A stretch of 24,684 nt of DNA from a virus, in IMG/VR virus record IMGVR_UViG_3300036818_000038, positions 1-24,684 of that record. The stretch is one strand, 5' to 3'. The translations under genes were made by a program, and so were the position numbers. The notes under the pieces were generated by a model, which was not told the DNA's origin, made no database searches, and was given only the letters and a program-made list of their open reading frames with translations. Positions 1 through 8,997 of this stretch are shown piece by piece; position 1 is the stretch's first letter, and every line of letters begins with the position of its first letter.

Positions 1-2666
1 CCGCCGAGACCCCCGCCGCCGCCGATGTAGGACTGGACCGCGCCGCCGCCCTTCTTCCCGCCGTGCGCCCGGACCGTCACGCTGGCCCCGGTGAAGAACG
101 AGTCGCCGCCGTCGGTGCCGTCACCGGACCCGGCCACGTTGTCGACCGGGGTGCCGGCGACGCCGCGCAGCCCCACCGAGTAGGCATGGTTCGCGCCGGG
201 GGTGAGGTCCAGGCTGGTCTCCCAGGCGATCTCACCGCCGCCCGCTCCCCCGCCCGCGTTCTGGCGGCCCGTGGTCGACCCGCCGCCACCGCCGGCCGCG
301 CCGCACACCACCGTGGCCTGCACCGCGTACGCCAGGTAGGCGTCGTCCACGTAATGCAGCTCACCGCTGGCCGGGCTCGCGACCTGGACGGTCAGCCGGG
401 CGAACGCCGCGCTGGCCGGGGCTGTGACCCGCCCGTTGATCTGCGTCCACGCCGAGGTCGAGTCGGTGACCGGGGACAGCGCGACGATGCCGAGGCTGCC
501 CGAGGCGGCGTTGAAGAACTGCGCGCCGACCGTCACGCTGCGGGCGGTCGCGCCGGCCCGGACCCAGGCGCGGACCGCGATCCGGTCGCCCGCCGCGCAG
601 GGCACGCCCTGTACGGGCACGTTCGCCGCGGTCGTCGACGCGGCGATCATCGTCGCCGCGGACGCGGCCTGCATCCGCAGCGAGAACGCACCCGAGTGGG
701 TCTGGGTCGAGGACGCCGTCAGGGTCGCGTTGGTCGCCAGCCCGTCGCCGCCGGTCCACTGCCCGACCGTGCCGGTGTCGAAGTTCATGGAGTCCCCGGA
801 CAGCCAGTTCGGGTTCTCCGGCGGTGCCACGTACTGGTTGGTCGTGCCCGGCGTGCCCGGCAGCTGGAATGTCTGGGTGGTGGCCTGCTGCTCGACATAC
901 CCGAGCTGGCAGTGCACCGACAACGGCGCCGGGGCGGTCCCGAGCACGTCGTAGAGGACGTACGACCCGCCGCGGATCGACGCGGGCCGCTTCGGGCTGG
1001 TCAGGTAGGTCGCGCGGAGCCCCGACAGGTACCCGGTGGCGTCGAGCTCCAGCCGGTTCAGCCAGGTGTGCACCTGGTTCCACGCCGTGATCGAATAGGA
1101 GACCACGTTGTTGTAGGCGAACACCCGGCCCTGCGGGATCGTCAGCGACACCTGGTTCCACACCGGCCAGTTCGGGTCGGCGCTCGCGTTCATCGGCACG
1201 CGGGCCTGGAACGAGATGGTCCGGGCCAGGTTGTCGGTCAGGGTCATGGTGACGGTGACCGGGGTGTTCCGCTTCCAGTACCGGAACCGGCCCGCATCGG
1301 ACCCGACGCCCAGCCAGAACGTCAGCTTCCCGTAGCTGGTGAGGTCGACCGCGGCGGGCAGGGTGCGGGTGTACAGCAGCGGGCTGTTAGAGTCGGTCAG
1401 CTCGTGCCGCCACCGCGCCGAGTTCGTGAACAGCGCCGCGACCGGCGACTGGGACCACCAGGCCGCCTGCGTCGTGGTGGACACGGCGGAGTAGTCGTCG
1501 ACGGTCAGCGGGGTGACCGGCGCGGTCTGCCCGGCCACCGGGCTGTCGAAGTTGAGCTGGGTCAGCGCGTCGCTGCGGCCGTACGGCAGCGCGTCGAACG
1601 TGATGACCAGCTCGGAGACGAGCTGCATGTTCATCAGCACGTCGTGGACAACCGTGGACGCCTTGGCGCGGAAGCAGTCCCAGACCAGGTTGAGCTGGCC
1701 GTTCTGCCCGTTCGGCGCCCACACCAGCGTGAACTGGTCGGCGCTGATCGCCGCCAGCAGGACCTCGCGGGCGGCGGCGAGGGTGAACCGGTCGGCGATC
1801 AGGTTCCCGGTGGTGGGCACCTGGATGACGACCGGGAGGGTGATGGTCCTGTTGTCGGCCCGCCACCCCACGGGGCGCGAGCCATCACCCATCAAGCTGA
1901 CCAGGAGGTCGATGACGGGCTGGGGGTCGCCCAGGTCGTAGCCTTTCCCGACCCGGAACAGCGCCCCGGCGCACTGCGGCAGGGTTGATGCGACGCCGCC
2001 GCCGAGCAGCTCGATCACGGAGGCGAGCACGAGGCTGTCAGCCATGACGGGGGCTCCAAAGGTCAGGACCGCGGGCGGCGGCGCGGACGCGACCGCCAGG
2101 GCGGCTGTCGGGTGGGCCTGGCCGGTCTGCGCGACCGGGCCGGTCACGCTGCCTGCGGCGCCAGCCGCGGGCGGGAGGACGCCGGTGCCGGGCGCGGGGC
2201 TGGGTGCGGCGCCGGCGGCGCTGGCGAGGCCGGCCAGGGCGACGACGGCTGGGACAGTGGCTGCGGCGGGTGCGGGTGCGGCGCCGGCGGCGAGGGCCGG
2301 CCCGGCCTGGACGGTGAGGGCGGCGCCGGGCTGCGGCGCGGCGGCGGCGGCCTGGGCGGCTCCGGCCGGGGCGACCCAGGATGATGAGGTGCCGATGGCC
2401 GGGGCCGCTGCGGCCGCCGCCGAGCTGGCCGCGCCCGCCAGGGCGACAACCGCGACGCCGGGGCCGGGAGCGGCCCCGGCCGCGGCCGGAACGCCGGCGG
2501 GTGCGGTGGTCGCCGTGACCGCGGAGACGGCCGGGGCTGGCGCGGTGCCCGCCGCCGTGGCCAGGCCGGGCGTGGCGGTGGCGGCCTGGGGCGGGGCGAG
2601 CCTGCCGGGTGATGCGGCACCGGGGACAGCCCGGCCGGGTACGGCGTCGGTCAGCGTGATAGCCAT
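1..2666 (-). CDS. Large tail-tip / minor tail protein, 3' end beyond window
   Basis: An open frame runs from an ATG at 2666 to the left edge with no stop, giving 888 visible residues. The ATG has a strong GGGAGGGG ribosome site (2672-2679) and follows the upstream fibre gene by 19 bases. Residues 1-207 are an Ala/Pro/Gly/Val-rich low-complexity leader with degenerate repeats of the type ALAGxASAAGAAP. From residue 208 (MADSLVLASVIEL) a globular protein begins, with a segment around 260-310 (TITLPVVIQVP, then FTLVWAPNGQ and DCFRAK) resembling the N-terminal part of large siphophage tail proteins. Beta-rich sequence follows, then a Gly-rich end (AGGGGSTTGRQNAGGG, GGDSFFTGASVTVRAHGG) typical of Gly-rich tail-fibre tips. 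Inferred role: tail tip or baseplate component, possibly host-wall contact. The family assignment is by recall; the coding frame is secure. An alternative start is the in-frame ATG at 2045. Confidence 0.85.
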   Translation of the reverse strand, partial: MAITLTDAVPGRAVPGAASPGRLAPPQAATATPGLATAAGTAPAPAVSAVTATTAPAGVPAAAGAAPGPGVAVVALAGAASSAAAAAAPAIGTSSSWVAPAGAAQAAAAAPQPGAALTVQAGPALAAGAAPAPAAATVPAVVALAGLASAAGAAPSPAPGTGVLPPAAGAAGSVTGPVAQTGQAHPTAALAVASAPPPAVLTFGAPVMADSLVLASVIELLGGGVASTLPQCAGALFRVGKGYDLGDPQPVIDLLVSLMGDGSRPVGWRADNRTITLPVVIQVPTTGNLIADRFTLAAAREVLLAAISADQFTLVWAPNGQNGQLNLVWDCFRAKASTVVHDVLMNMQLVSELVITFDALPYGRSDALTQLNFDSPVAGQTAPVTPLTVDDYSAVSTTTQAAWWSQSPVAALFTNSARWRHELTDSNSPLLYTRTLPAAVDLTSYGKLTFWLGVGSDAGRFRYWKRNTPVTVTMTLTDNLARTISFQARVPMNASADPNWPVWNQVSLTIPQGRVFAYNNVVSYSITAWNQVHTWLNRLELDATGYLSGLRATYLTSPKRPASIRGGSYVLYDVLGTAPAPLSVHCQLGYVEQQATTQTFQLPGTPGTTNQYVAPPENPNWLSGDSMNFDTGTVGQWTGGDGLATNATLTASSTQTHSGAFSLRMQAASAATMIAASTTAANVPVQGVPCAAGDRIAVRAWVRAGATARSVTVGAQFFNAASGSLGIVALSPVTDSTSAWTQINGRVTAPASAAFARLTVQVASPASGELHYVDDAYLAYAVQATVVCGAAGGGGGSTTGRQNAGGGAGGGEIAWETSLDLTPGANHAYSVGLRGVAGTPVDNVAGSGDGTDGGDSFFTGASVTVRAHGGKKGGGAVQSYIGGGGGLG
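2043..2057 (-). promoter_or_regulatory. Internal ribosome site and in-frame ATG
   Basis: GGAG (complement of 2054-2057) lies 8 bases before an in-frame ATG (2045-2043), exactly where the Ala/Pro-rich leader ends and the globular tail protein begins. This could be the true start or a second start giving a shorter product. Confidence 0.45.
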
Positions 2667-2685
2667 CGCAGCCCCTCCCGCGCGG

Positions 2686-4410
2686 CTACCGCACCTGCTC
2701 GAAGGTCAGCGTCTTGACGGTGAAGCTGTTGGTCCCGGTGGTGCCCGCCTGGATCGACAGCACGAGCCGGGTCGCCGTGGTCGTGTTGATCACGCCGGGG
2801 CTGGTGACCGGCACGGTGGCGCCGGCGAAGGTCGGCGTCGAGGATGCGGTCATGCCGATCTGGATGTTGTTCATCCAGATGTAGCCCTGCATCGTGCCGC
2901 TCGCGCCGGCGGTGATGATCGCGTACTCGAGCTGCAGGTAGTAGTCGATCCCGGACTCGGCGGTGGTCGAGGCGGCGTGCGTGAACGGGATGACCTGCGT
3001 GTCCGCGGTGGTGCCGGCGGTCCCGGCCCGCAGGTTCAGCGTCCACGACGAGGCGGTGGTGACTGGGTTGGTCCACTTCGCCCAGATGTGGGCGCGGAAC
3101 ACCGACCCGGCCAGCAGCGTCGCCGCGGAGGCCGGCATGACCGCCATGACGGTCTCGGTGGTCGTGACCGCGGCGAGGTTGACCGCGGACACGGCCGGGT
3201 TGAGGGTCCCGGCGATGACCCGCCAGGCGGCCCCGTCGGAGACGATTTCGATGTACTGGCCGGGCGCGTACAGGAAAACGGCGAGGGCGCCGTCGATGGT
3301 CTCCGAGGCGTTCCCGTCGACCGTGACGATGTTGGCACCGGTGTCGGTTTTCTTCAGGGTCAGCAGCCGGCCGGTGGCCGTGGACGCGGCCGGGAGGGTG
3401 ATCGTGAACGCGGCGGAGGTGGCGTCGCACAAGATCACCGAGTCGGCGGAGGTGGCGGTGTAGTTCGCGGACTTGGAGACGACCGCCTCGGCGAGCGAGG
3501 TGACGGTGACCGGGCCGGTGAACGTGGCCCCGGCGAGCGGCGCGTACGGGGCCAGGGACGGGATCTGCCCGAACGCGGCGGCGTCGGACGCCGCGGTGCC
3601 GTTGGCGAGGCCGGTGATCTTCTGGGAGCCGAGCGCGACCGCGGCGGTCGGCGCGGCGACCTGGTCCAGGCGGGGCATGGCGTGGACGTGCTTGGCGTCG
3701 GCGGCCATGCCCTGCGCGCCGGCGGCCTGCGTGCCGAGCGGCTGGATGTCCCCCGCCGTGGTGTCGAGGGTCAGGGCGTTGCCGGTGGCCTGCCAGTTCG
3801 CGCCGTCTGAGACGACGGTGACCGACTGCCACTGCTTGGCCAGCGTCCAGGTGGTGGCCCCGTCGATCGTCTGGGTGCTGTTCGGGTCGACGGTGACCGC
3901 GTTCGCGGAGGAATCGGTTTTCTTCACCGTGTAGGTGCGGCCGAGCGCGCCCACGGCGGTGGGCAGGTTGACGGTGAACGCGGCCGTGGTGGCGTTGCAG
4001 ACGATCACGTTGTCCGCGGCGGTCGCGGTGTACGTGGCGGTCTTCGCGACCAGGCTGGAGATCAGGCCGGGCCAGCCCTGCGCGAGCTGGCCGAGCCCCC
4101 CGGCGGTGATCAGCAGCTCGAGGGTGAAGTTCGACCCGTGGTTGGCCGTGGTGCTGCCCTCGGCGCCCCTGGTGACCGTGGCGGTGGTCCCGGAGATGTT
4201 GGTGATCCACAGGACCTCGCCGGGCAGGGCCGGGTCGCAGCACCGGCAGAACGTCGGCGGGCTTGCCGCGCTGGACACCGCCGGGAAGCCGGACAGGCCG
4301 GTGACCGTCCACGACTCGGATGTGCCGCTGCTCGGCGTGGTCGTCCCGCCGGAGGTTACGACCGGGGCGGTGACCGCGGGGTTGGCGAACAGCTCGGCCG
4401 TGACCGACAC
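2686..4410 (-). CDS. Fibre-like minor tail protein with duplicated domain
   Basis: 574 residues. The GTG start (4410-4408) shares its first base with the TAG stop of the tape-measure gene (TAGTG), so translation is probably coupled. A long frame continues upstream but overlaps the tape-measure coding region, so the short start is preferred. The protein is Thr/Ala/Val-rich and beta-rich. Two copies of a module of about 90 residues stand at 121-210 and 311-401, each with a YTAT-AD-VI-C start, a KKTD motif and an ETIDG or QTIDG motif. Between them is HVHAMPRL (241-248) followed by LGSQKITGLANGTAASDAAA (260-279), a motif seen in many phage tail-fibre proteins. A Cys cluster (FCRCC) lies at 54-58. 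The position directly after the tape measure fits a tail-tip or receptor-binding part. The exact role and receptor are unknown. Confidence 0.85.
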   Translation of the reverse strand: MSVTAELFANPAVTAPVVTSGGTTTPSSGTSESWTVTGLSGFPAVSSAASPPTFCRCCDPALPGEVLWITNISGTTATVTRGAEGSTTANHGSNFTLELLITAGGLGQLAQGWPGLISSLVAKTATYTATAADNVIVCNATTAAFTVNLPTAVGALGRTYTVKKTDSSANAVTVDPNSTQTIDGATTWTLAKQWQSVTVVSDGANWQATGNALTLDTTAGDIQPLGTQAAGAQGMAADAKHVHAMPRLDQVAAPTAAVALGSQKITGLANGTAASDAAAFGQIPSLAPYAPLAGATFTGPVTVTSLAEAVVSKSANYTATSADSVILCDATSAAFTITLPAASTATGRLLTLKKTDTGANIVTVDGNASETIDGALAVFLYAPGQYIEIVSDGAAWRVIAGTLNPAVSAVNLAAVTTTETVMAVMPASAATLLAGSVFRAHIWAKWTNPVTTASSWTLNLRAGTAGTTADTQVIPFTHAASTTAESGIDYYLQLEYAIITAGASGTMQGYIWMNNIQIGMTASSTPTFAGATVPVTSPGVINTTTATRLVLSIQAGTTGTNSFTVKTLTFEQVR

Positions 4411-7400
4411 TAGCGGGCTCCGATCCAGGCGGCGTGCGCCGCGAGCCGGGCCGGAGCCCTGCCCGCGGCGGCGATACCCGCAGCGGTCCGGTTCGGGCCG
4501 GCGTCGAGCAGGGAGGCGATCCGGTCCAGCTTCGCGCCGACCGGCCCCCAGCCGCCCGCAGGGCCCGTCTGCGCCTCGGGGGTGACCAGCTCCCGGCCCG
4601 CCTCGCCGAACCGGTACAGCGCGTTGCTGTACCGGCCGACGCCGGTCACCGGCTCGTTGAGCCACCCGCCGCGGGCGAAGCGCCGCGACCCGGCGGTGCC
4701 CAGGCTGGCGCCTACCGGGTCCGACGCCCAGGGTCCGTAGCCGGACTGGGCGAACAGGCTGATCGCGGCGCGGGTGTTGTTCGCGGCGTTGAGGAGGTTG
4801 CCGTACGCGCCGCCCTGGCTGATCCCGGAGGTGGGGGTGATCTGGTACAGGCCCCACCCGGTCAGGCCGGGCGGCTGGCCCTGCTGCACGGCGGACGGCC
4901 GGTCGCCGGATTCGGCGAACGCGATCCGGGCCATGTTCGTGGCGGCCCAGGCCGGCCCGCCGAGCGACTTCCACATGCCGGAGACCGCCCCGGCGGTCAT
5001 GGTGCCGCCGGTGCCGGAACCGCCGGCGGCGGCGCCGAGCCCGCCGGGCGGGATGCCGGTCCACAGCAGCGGCAGGTAGTGCAGGTTTTGCAGGGTCGGG
5101 CCGAGGCCGCCGCCCTGGCTGATGACCTGCGACGCGGACCGCACGATCGCGACGTGGCCGGGGTCGGGGCCGCCGGGCGGCGAGTGGTACAGGGCCAGGC
5201 CGCCGGGCTGCGGCGGGCCCCGCTTGACCCACGCTCCCTGCGCCTCACTCGTCCGGGGTGCTTGAATTTTAAAGTGCTCGTAGATCGCCTGGACAAACCC
5301 GGAACAATCGGCCCCGCCAGGCACAGCAGTCCCACCCCAAACATAAGGGATTTTCCCGAGGAACCGCATGGCGTAGTCGGCGATGGCGTTGCCGGACGCG
5401 CCGCCGCCGTTCGCCATCAGCCACCCGACGACGTCCTTGACGAGGGTCTTGGGGATCTGGGTGAGGATCTGCCCGAGCACGGCGGTGGCCCCGCCGCCTT
5501 TGACGCCGAGCAGGTCCGAGAAGGCGTTGGTCAGCGCGGCCGAGTTGCCGGTGGCCAGCGCGGCGGTGATCTTCGCGATGTCGAGCACCTTGTGGATCAG
5601 CCCGCCGATCGTCCCCGGGTGGACGCCGGGCTGGCCGTGCGGCCCGACCGGCGGGTTCTGGCCGACCTTCCCCCCGGCGGCGAAGCCGGGCACCCCCCAC
5701 GCCCGCAGGTCGGCGGCGTGCGCGCGGGTGGTGTCCTTATCCACCACGGCCTCGCCGCCCTCGGTGAGGATCAGGTGCCGGTCACCGCCGCCGAACCCGG
5801 GGATGCGCCCGCCCTCGGCGAGCCCGAACGGGTGGACGTTCTTGATCGGCTTCCCCAGCCCGATGTGGGAGGTGATCCAGTCGAACACGTTGATGATCCC
5901 GTTGAGGACCGTGTCGACCACCTTGACGACCGGGCCGCGGATCGCGGCGGTCAGGTTCCCCCACCAGCGGCCCACGGCGGTCACGGCGGAGCGGAACCAG
6001 CCGGGCAGGTCCTTGGTGAACAGGTTGGCCATCGGCGTGACCGTGTTCCGCCACACCGTGTTCCACCCGGAGGTGAACGCGCCCGCGACGTTGCGCCACC
6101 ACAGCTTCGCCGCGCCCAGCGCGGAGCTGAACCAGCCGGGGATGGTCTTGGTGAAGAACGACCCGAACTTGGCGCCGAAGTCGCGCCACAGCCAGTTGTA
6201 GAAGTCCTTCCCGATCTGCTTCATCAGGCCCCAGGCGGCCCGCCAGTGGTCGCGGACGAACTCGGCGGCGAGCCGGATCAGGGTCAGGCCGGGGATCAGG
6301 GCCTGGCCCCAGCCGTGGGTCAGGAACTCCCAGGCGTCCTTCGCCGCGCCCTTCACCGCCGACCACACGGCGGACCAGTGCCGGACCAGCTCGGTCACGG
6401 CGATCACCAGGCCGGCGATCGCGACGACGATCAGGCCGATCGGGTTGGCGATCAGCTCGCCGTCGAGGATGGCCTGGGCGACCGCCCACAGCCGGATCCC
6501 GATGACCAGCAGCTTGACCCCGGCGACGACCGCGAGGATGGCGACGGCGATGCCGGACAGGACGCCGGGCGGGATCGCGGTGACGATCGCGTTCAGCGCG
6601 ACGGCCAGGTCGGTGAGCGCCCGGGCGCTGATCCCGGCGATCACCCGGGCGAAGCCGGTGATCAGCGGCAGGATCACGGGCAGGAGGATCGCCAGGGTTT
6701 GCAGGGCGACGGTGGCGAGCTGGGTCAGCGACGGCGCCAGGGCGACGACGGCGGCGACCAGTGCCCCGCCGAGCTGGCGGGCGAGCTGGGTGATCAGCGG
6801 CAGCAGCGGGGGCAGGAACCGGGCGAGCAGGCCGAGCGCCCCGGTGACTAGCTGGGTGATCACGGGCAGGATCACGGCGATGGCCCGGCCGAGCTGCCCG
6901 GCGAGGATCGCGGCGAGCTGGCCGACGAACCCGATGATCGGCGGGAGTATCGGGGTCAGCCCGCGCAGCAGCGCGGAGATCAGCACGCCGAGCGGCCCGA
7001 CGATCGACTCGATCGCGTTGCCGATGACGGCGAAAACCCCGGAGTTCTCCAGCACGGTGAACACGCCGGAGATGGCCGTGGCGAACCCGGCCAGGGCGGG
7101 GGCGATGGTGCGGAATAGGCCGGCTACCGCCTTGAACGCGGCGACCAGGTCGCCCAGGATCGCGCCCGCGAGGGACGCGAGGACCTTACCGAGGATGACC
7201 AGGAACGGCATCAGGGAGACGATGATCCCGGCGAACTGGGAGAACACCGGGGCCAGCGCGCGGGCGAAGATCCCGGCGAGCTGCCCGATGACCGGCAGCA
7301 GCGCGTCGACCACCCCGAACAGCGCGTTGAACAGCTTGACCGACGGGCCGATGGCCGGGGCGAGCTGAGTCAGCAGCCCGCCGAGGGCCCGGCCCAGGCC

Positions 7401-8693
7401 GCCCAGGAAGGAGAACAGGGAGGCGGCGACCGGGGTGGCGGCCTTGATGATGGTGATGAGCCCCGGCAAGATGCCGGTCAGCAGGCCGGTCAGCGCGTCG
7501 ATCAGCGGCTTGACCAGCGGGGCGACGGCGCGGAACGCCTGGCCGAGCAGCGGCAGCACGGCCTTGGCCAGGTTCCCCAGCCCGTCGATGAACGGCTTGG
7601 CCAGCGTGGCGGCCCCGGCGAACATCTGCCGCAGCGGCCCGGTGAGCTGGCCGAGCAGCTTCGCGACCTGGGCGACCGGGCCGGCGAACAGCGGCGCGAG
7701 GGACTTGGAGAACGTCTCCCACGTGTCCTTGATCTTGGTCTCGGACGCGATGATGGACTGCAGCGCCGGGGAGAGCTGCCGGATCTGGGCGTTAACCTGG
7801 GCGAGCTTGGCCTGGGCGGCGGCGGCCTGGGCCGGGGTGGTGGCGTTCCGCGCGGCCGTCTGGGCCTGGGTGCGGGCCTGGACGAGCGGGGACACCTGGG
7901 ACTGGACGGCGGAGAACCCGCCGGCGAGCGCCCCGGCGCCGAGCCCGGCCACGCCGGCTGCGCCGCCGATGCCGGCCAGGGCGGGCAGCGCGCCCAGCCC
8001 GAGCGCCCCGGCCCCGCCGATCAGCCCGGCCTTGCCCAGGACCTGAAGGCCGAGGATGTTCGGGCCGATCCCGGCGGCCAGGCTGGGGATGAACCCGCGG
8101 CCTCCGCCCTGCGCGCCGGCCCGGCCCAGGAACGACCCGCCGCCGCCGGCTCCCCCGCCGCCCGCGGTGGCACCGCGGAAGAACGCGGCGGCGGCCCCGG
8201 CGGTCAGCCGGGCGAACGACGAGGCGAACCCCCGGCCGGCCTGGGTGCCCGCGTCGGAGCCGGACCTGGCGGAGTCGGCGACGAACCGGCCCTGGAAGTC
8301 GCGCAGCTTGCCTTGCGCGTCGACGGTGAACCGGTCGCCGTAGGCGCGGCCCGCGCCGCCACCGGCCCCGGTGGCGGCCCGGATGCCGGCTGCGGCGTCG
8401 CCGGTGAAGAACGAGGTGACGATCCCCTTGGTGAGCGCGCCGAACGCGGACGTGAAGGACCGGCCGGCGGCGTCGCCGCTCTGCCCGCCGGCTTTCCCGG
8501 AGTCGGCGACGAGCTTGGTCTGCATGTCGCGGAGCGGCGCCTGGGCGGCCTTGCCGAGCGAGTCGCCGAACGTCTTGCCCGCGGCCTGCCCGGCCGGGTC
8601 GGCGTCGATCTTGCTGAGTTCCTTCTCGGCCTGCCGCTTGTCGACCCGCAGGATGAGGTCCATGAAGGCCCGGGCGTAGCCGTCAGCCGCCAC
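4410..8693 (-). CDS. Tail tape-measure protein with NlpC/P60 and lysozyme-like domains
   Basis: 1427 residues, the longest gene in the window. GTG start with ribosome site GGAGGGAGG six bases upstream. The N-terminus has two related segments (39-96 and 115-172) sharing GDxF/L, LRD-Q, F/LVADS and a Gly-rich tail. A long hydrophobic, Ala/Leu/Gly/Pro-rich region from about 220 to 900 is typical of tape measures, which set tail length and line the tube. About 1105-1215 is an NlpC/P60-type peptidase: PYVWGG, then GGADCSGF with Cys1130, and GHVAIV with His1180. About 1235-1330 looks like a lysozyme/transglycosylase-type fold (IAFAESGDRPSAV with Glu1261, then GLYQITPTSG). These domains would let the tail tip open the wall during DNA entry. 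The codons around Cys1130 are unusually AT-rich. Tape-measure call is firm; the second hydrolase domain is less certain. Confidence 0.93.
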   Translation of the reverse strand: MAADGYARAFMDLILRVDKRQAEKELSKIDADPAGQAAGKTFGDSLGKAAQAPLRDMQTKLVADSGKAGGQSGDAAGRSFTSAFGALTKGIVTSFFTGDAAAGIRAATGAGGGAGRAYGDRFTVDAQGKLRDFQGRFVADSARSGSDAGTQAGRGFASSFARLTAGAAAAFFRGATAGGGGAGGGGSFLGRAGAQGGGRGFIPSLAAGIGPNILGLQVLGKAGLIGGAGALGLGALPALAGIGGAAGVAGLGAGALAGGFSAVQSQVSPLVQARTQAQTAARNATTPAQAAAAQAKLAQVNAQIRQLSPALQSIIASETKIKDTWETFSKSLAPLFAGPVAQVAKLLGQLTGPLRQMFAGAATLAKPFIDGLGNLAKAVLPLLGQAFRAVAPLVKPLIDALTGLLTGILPGLITIIKAATPVAASLFSFLGGLGRALGGLLTQLAPAIGPSVKLFNALFGVVDALLPVIGQLAGIFARALAPVFSQFAGIIVSLMPFLVILGKVLASLAGAILGDLVAAFKAVAGLFRTIAPALAGFATAISGVFTVLENSGVFAVIGNAIESIVGPLGVLISALLRGLTPILPPIIGFVGQLAAILAGQLGRAIAVILPVITQLVTGALGLLARFLPPLLPLITQLARQLGGALVAAVVALAPSLTQLATVALQTLAILLPVILPLITGFARVIAGISARALTDLAVALNAIVTAIPPGVLSGIAVAILAVVAGVKLLVIGIRLWAVAQAILDGELIANPIGLIVVAIAGLVIAVTELVRHWSAVWSAVKGAAKDAWEFLTHGWGQALIPGLTLIRLAAEFVRDHWRAAWGLMKQIGKDFYNWLWRDFGAKFGSFFTKTIPGWFSSALGAAKLWWRNVAGAFTSGWNTVWRNTVTPMANLFTKDLPGWFRSAVTAVGRWWGNLTAAIRGPVVKVVDTVLNGIINVFDWITSHIGLGKPIKNVHPFGLAEGGRIPGFGGGDRHLILTEGGEAVVDKDTTRAHAADLRAWGVPGFAAGGKVGQNPPVGPHGQPGVHPGTIGGLIHKVLDIAKITAALATGNSAALTNAFSDLLGVKGGGATAVLGQILTQIPKTLVKDVVGWLMANGGGASGNAIADYAMRFLGKIPYVWGGTAVPGGADCSGFVQAIYEHFKIQAPRTSEAQGAWVKRGPPQPGGLALYHSPPGGPDPGHVAIVRSASQVISQGGGLGPTLQNLHYLPLLWTGIPPGGLGAAAGGSGTGGTMTAGAVSGMWKSLGGPAWAATNMARIAFAESGDRPSAVQQGQPPGLTGWGLYQITPTSGISQGGAYGNLLNAANNTRAAISLFAQSGYGPWASDPVGASLGTAGSRRFARGGWLNEPVTGVGRYSNALYRFGEAGRELVTPEAQTGPAGGWGPVGAKLDRIASLLDAGPNRTAAGIAAAGRAPARLAAHAAWIGAR

Positions 8694-8715
8694 GGCGGGC
8701 CTCCCTCCAAGGGGG

Positions 8716-8997
8716 TCAGGTCACGGTGGTCGCGTCGCCGGCGAGGCCGGACGCGGCGAGGAACGCGCGGATCTGCGCGGCCCGCCCGGCCGGGTCGGTC
8801 TCCCGGCCGGTGCCGGGGTCCTCCGCGCCGTCGAGCTGGTCGGCGGGGTCTTCCCAGGTGCCGACCTCGTGTTTCTTCGCGCCGGCTTTCAGCGCGGCGG
8901 TCGCCCAGGTGGCGTGGGCCAGCTCGAGCGCCTGCCGGGAGCGGGCCTCGTCAAGCCAGATGCAATACACCGCGTCGAGCCAGCCGCGGGCGCTCAG
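8716..8997 (-). CDS. Tail assembly chaperone C-terminal part (gpT-like, -1 frame)
   Basis: This frame lies -1 relative to the preceding chaperone and its convincing part begins where that frame ends (LSARGWLDAVYCIWLDEARS), running 93 residues to TGA at 8716. It ends 23 bases before the tape-measure start, the invariant place for the frameshifted gpGT-type chaperone of siphophages, which helps the tape measure assemble. No ATG/GTG with a ribosome site precedes it; it is probably made as a frameshift fusion, or from a rare CTG overlapping the TGA. The frame is open back to 9564, but its Gly/Arg/Pro-rich translation there looks like a shadow. Role is inferred from position and frame relationship. 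Confidence 0.7.
   Translation of the reverse strand: MSARGWLDAVYCIWLDEARSRQALELAHATWATAALKAGAKKHEVGTWEDPADQLDGAEDPGTGRETDPAGRAAQIRAFLAASGLAGDATTVT

Noticed and set aside
63-1988. Long plus-strand open frame of 641 codons
   Set aside because: It is the in-register complement of the large minus-strand tail protein; Arg/Gly/Val/His-rich with only one Ser, no ribosome site and no recognisable motif. The minus frame gives a convincing protein.
2044-3810. Long plus-strand open frame of 588 codons
   Set aside because: Gly/Arg/Ala-rich shadow over two minus-strand tail genes.
2651-4312. Minus-strand open frame of 553 codons overlapping the fibre gene
   Set aside because: Arg/His/Gly-rich frame in the wrong phase; the fibre frame has repeats and family motifs.
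4434-6851. Long plus-strand open frame of 805 codons
   Set aside because: Shadow of the tape-measure gene: Arg/Gly/Asp/Pro-rich translation, with the stop-free frame explained by high GC.
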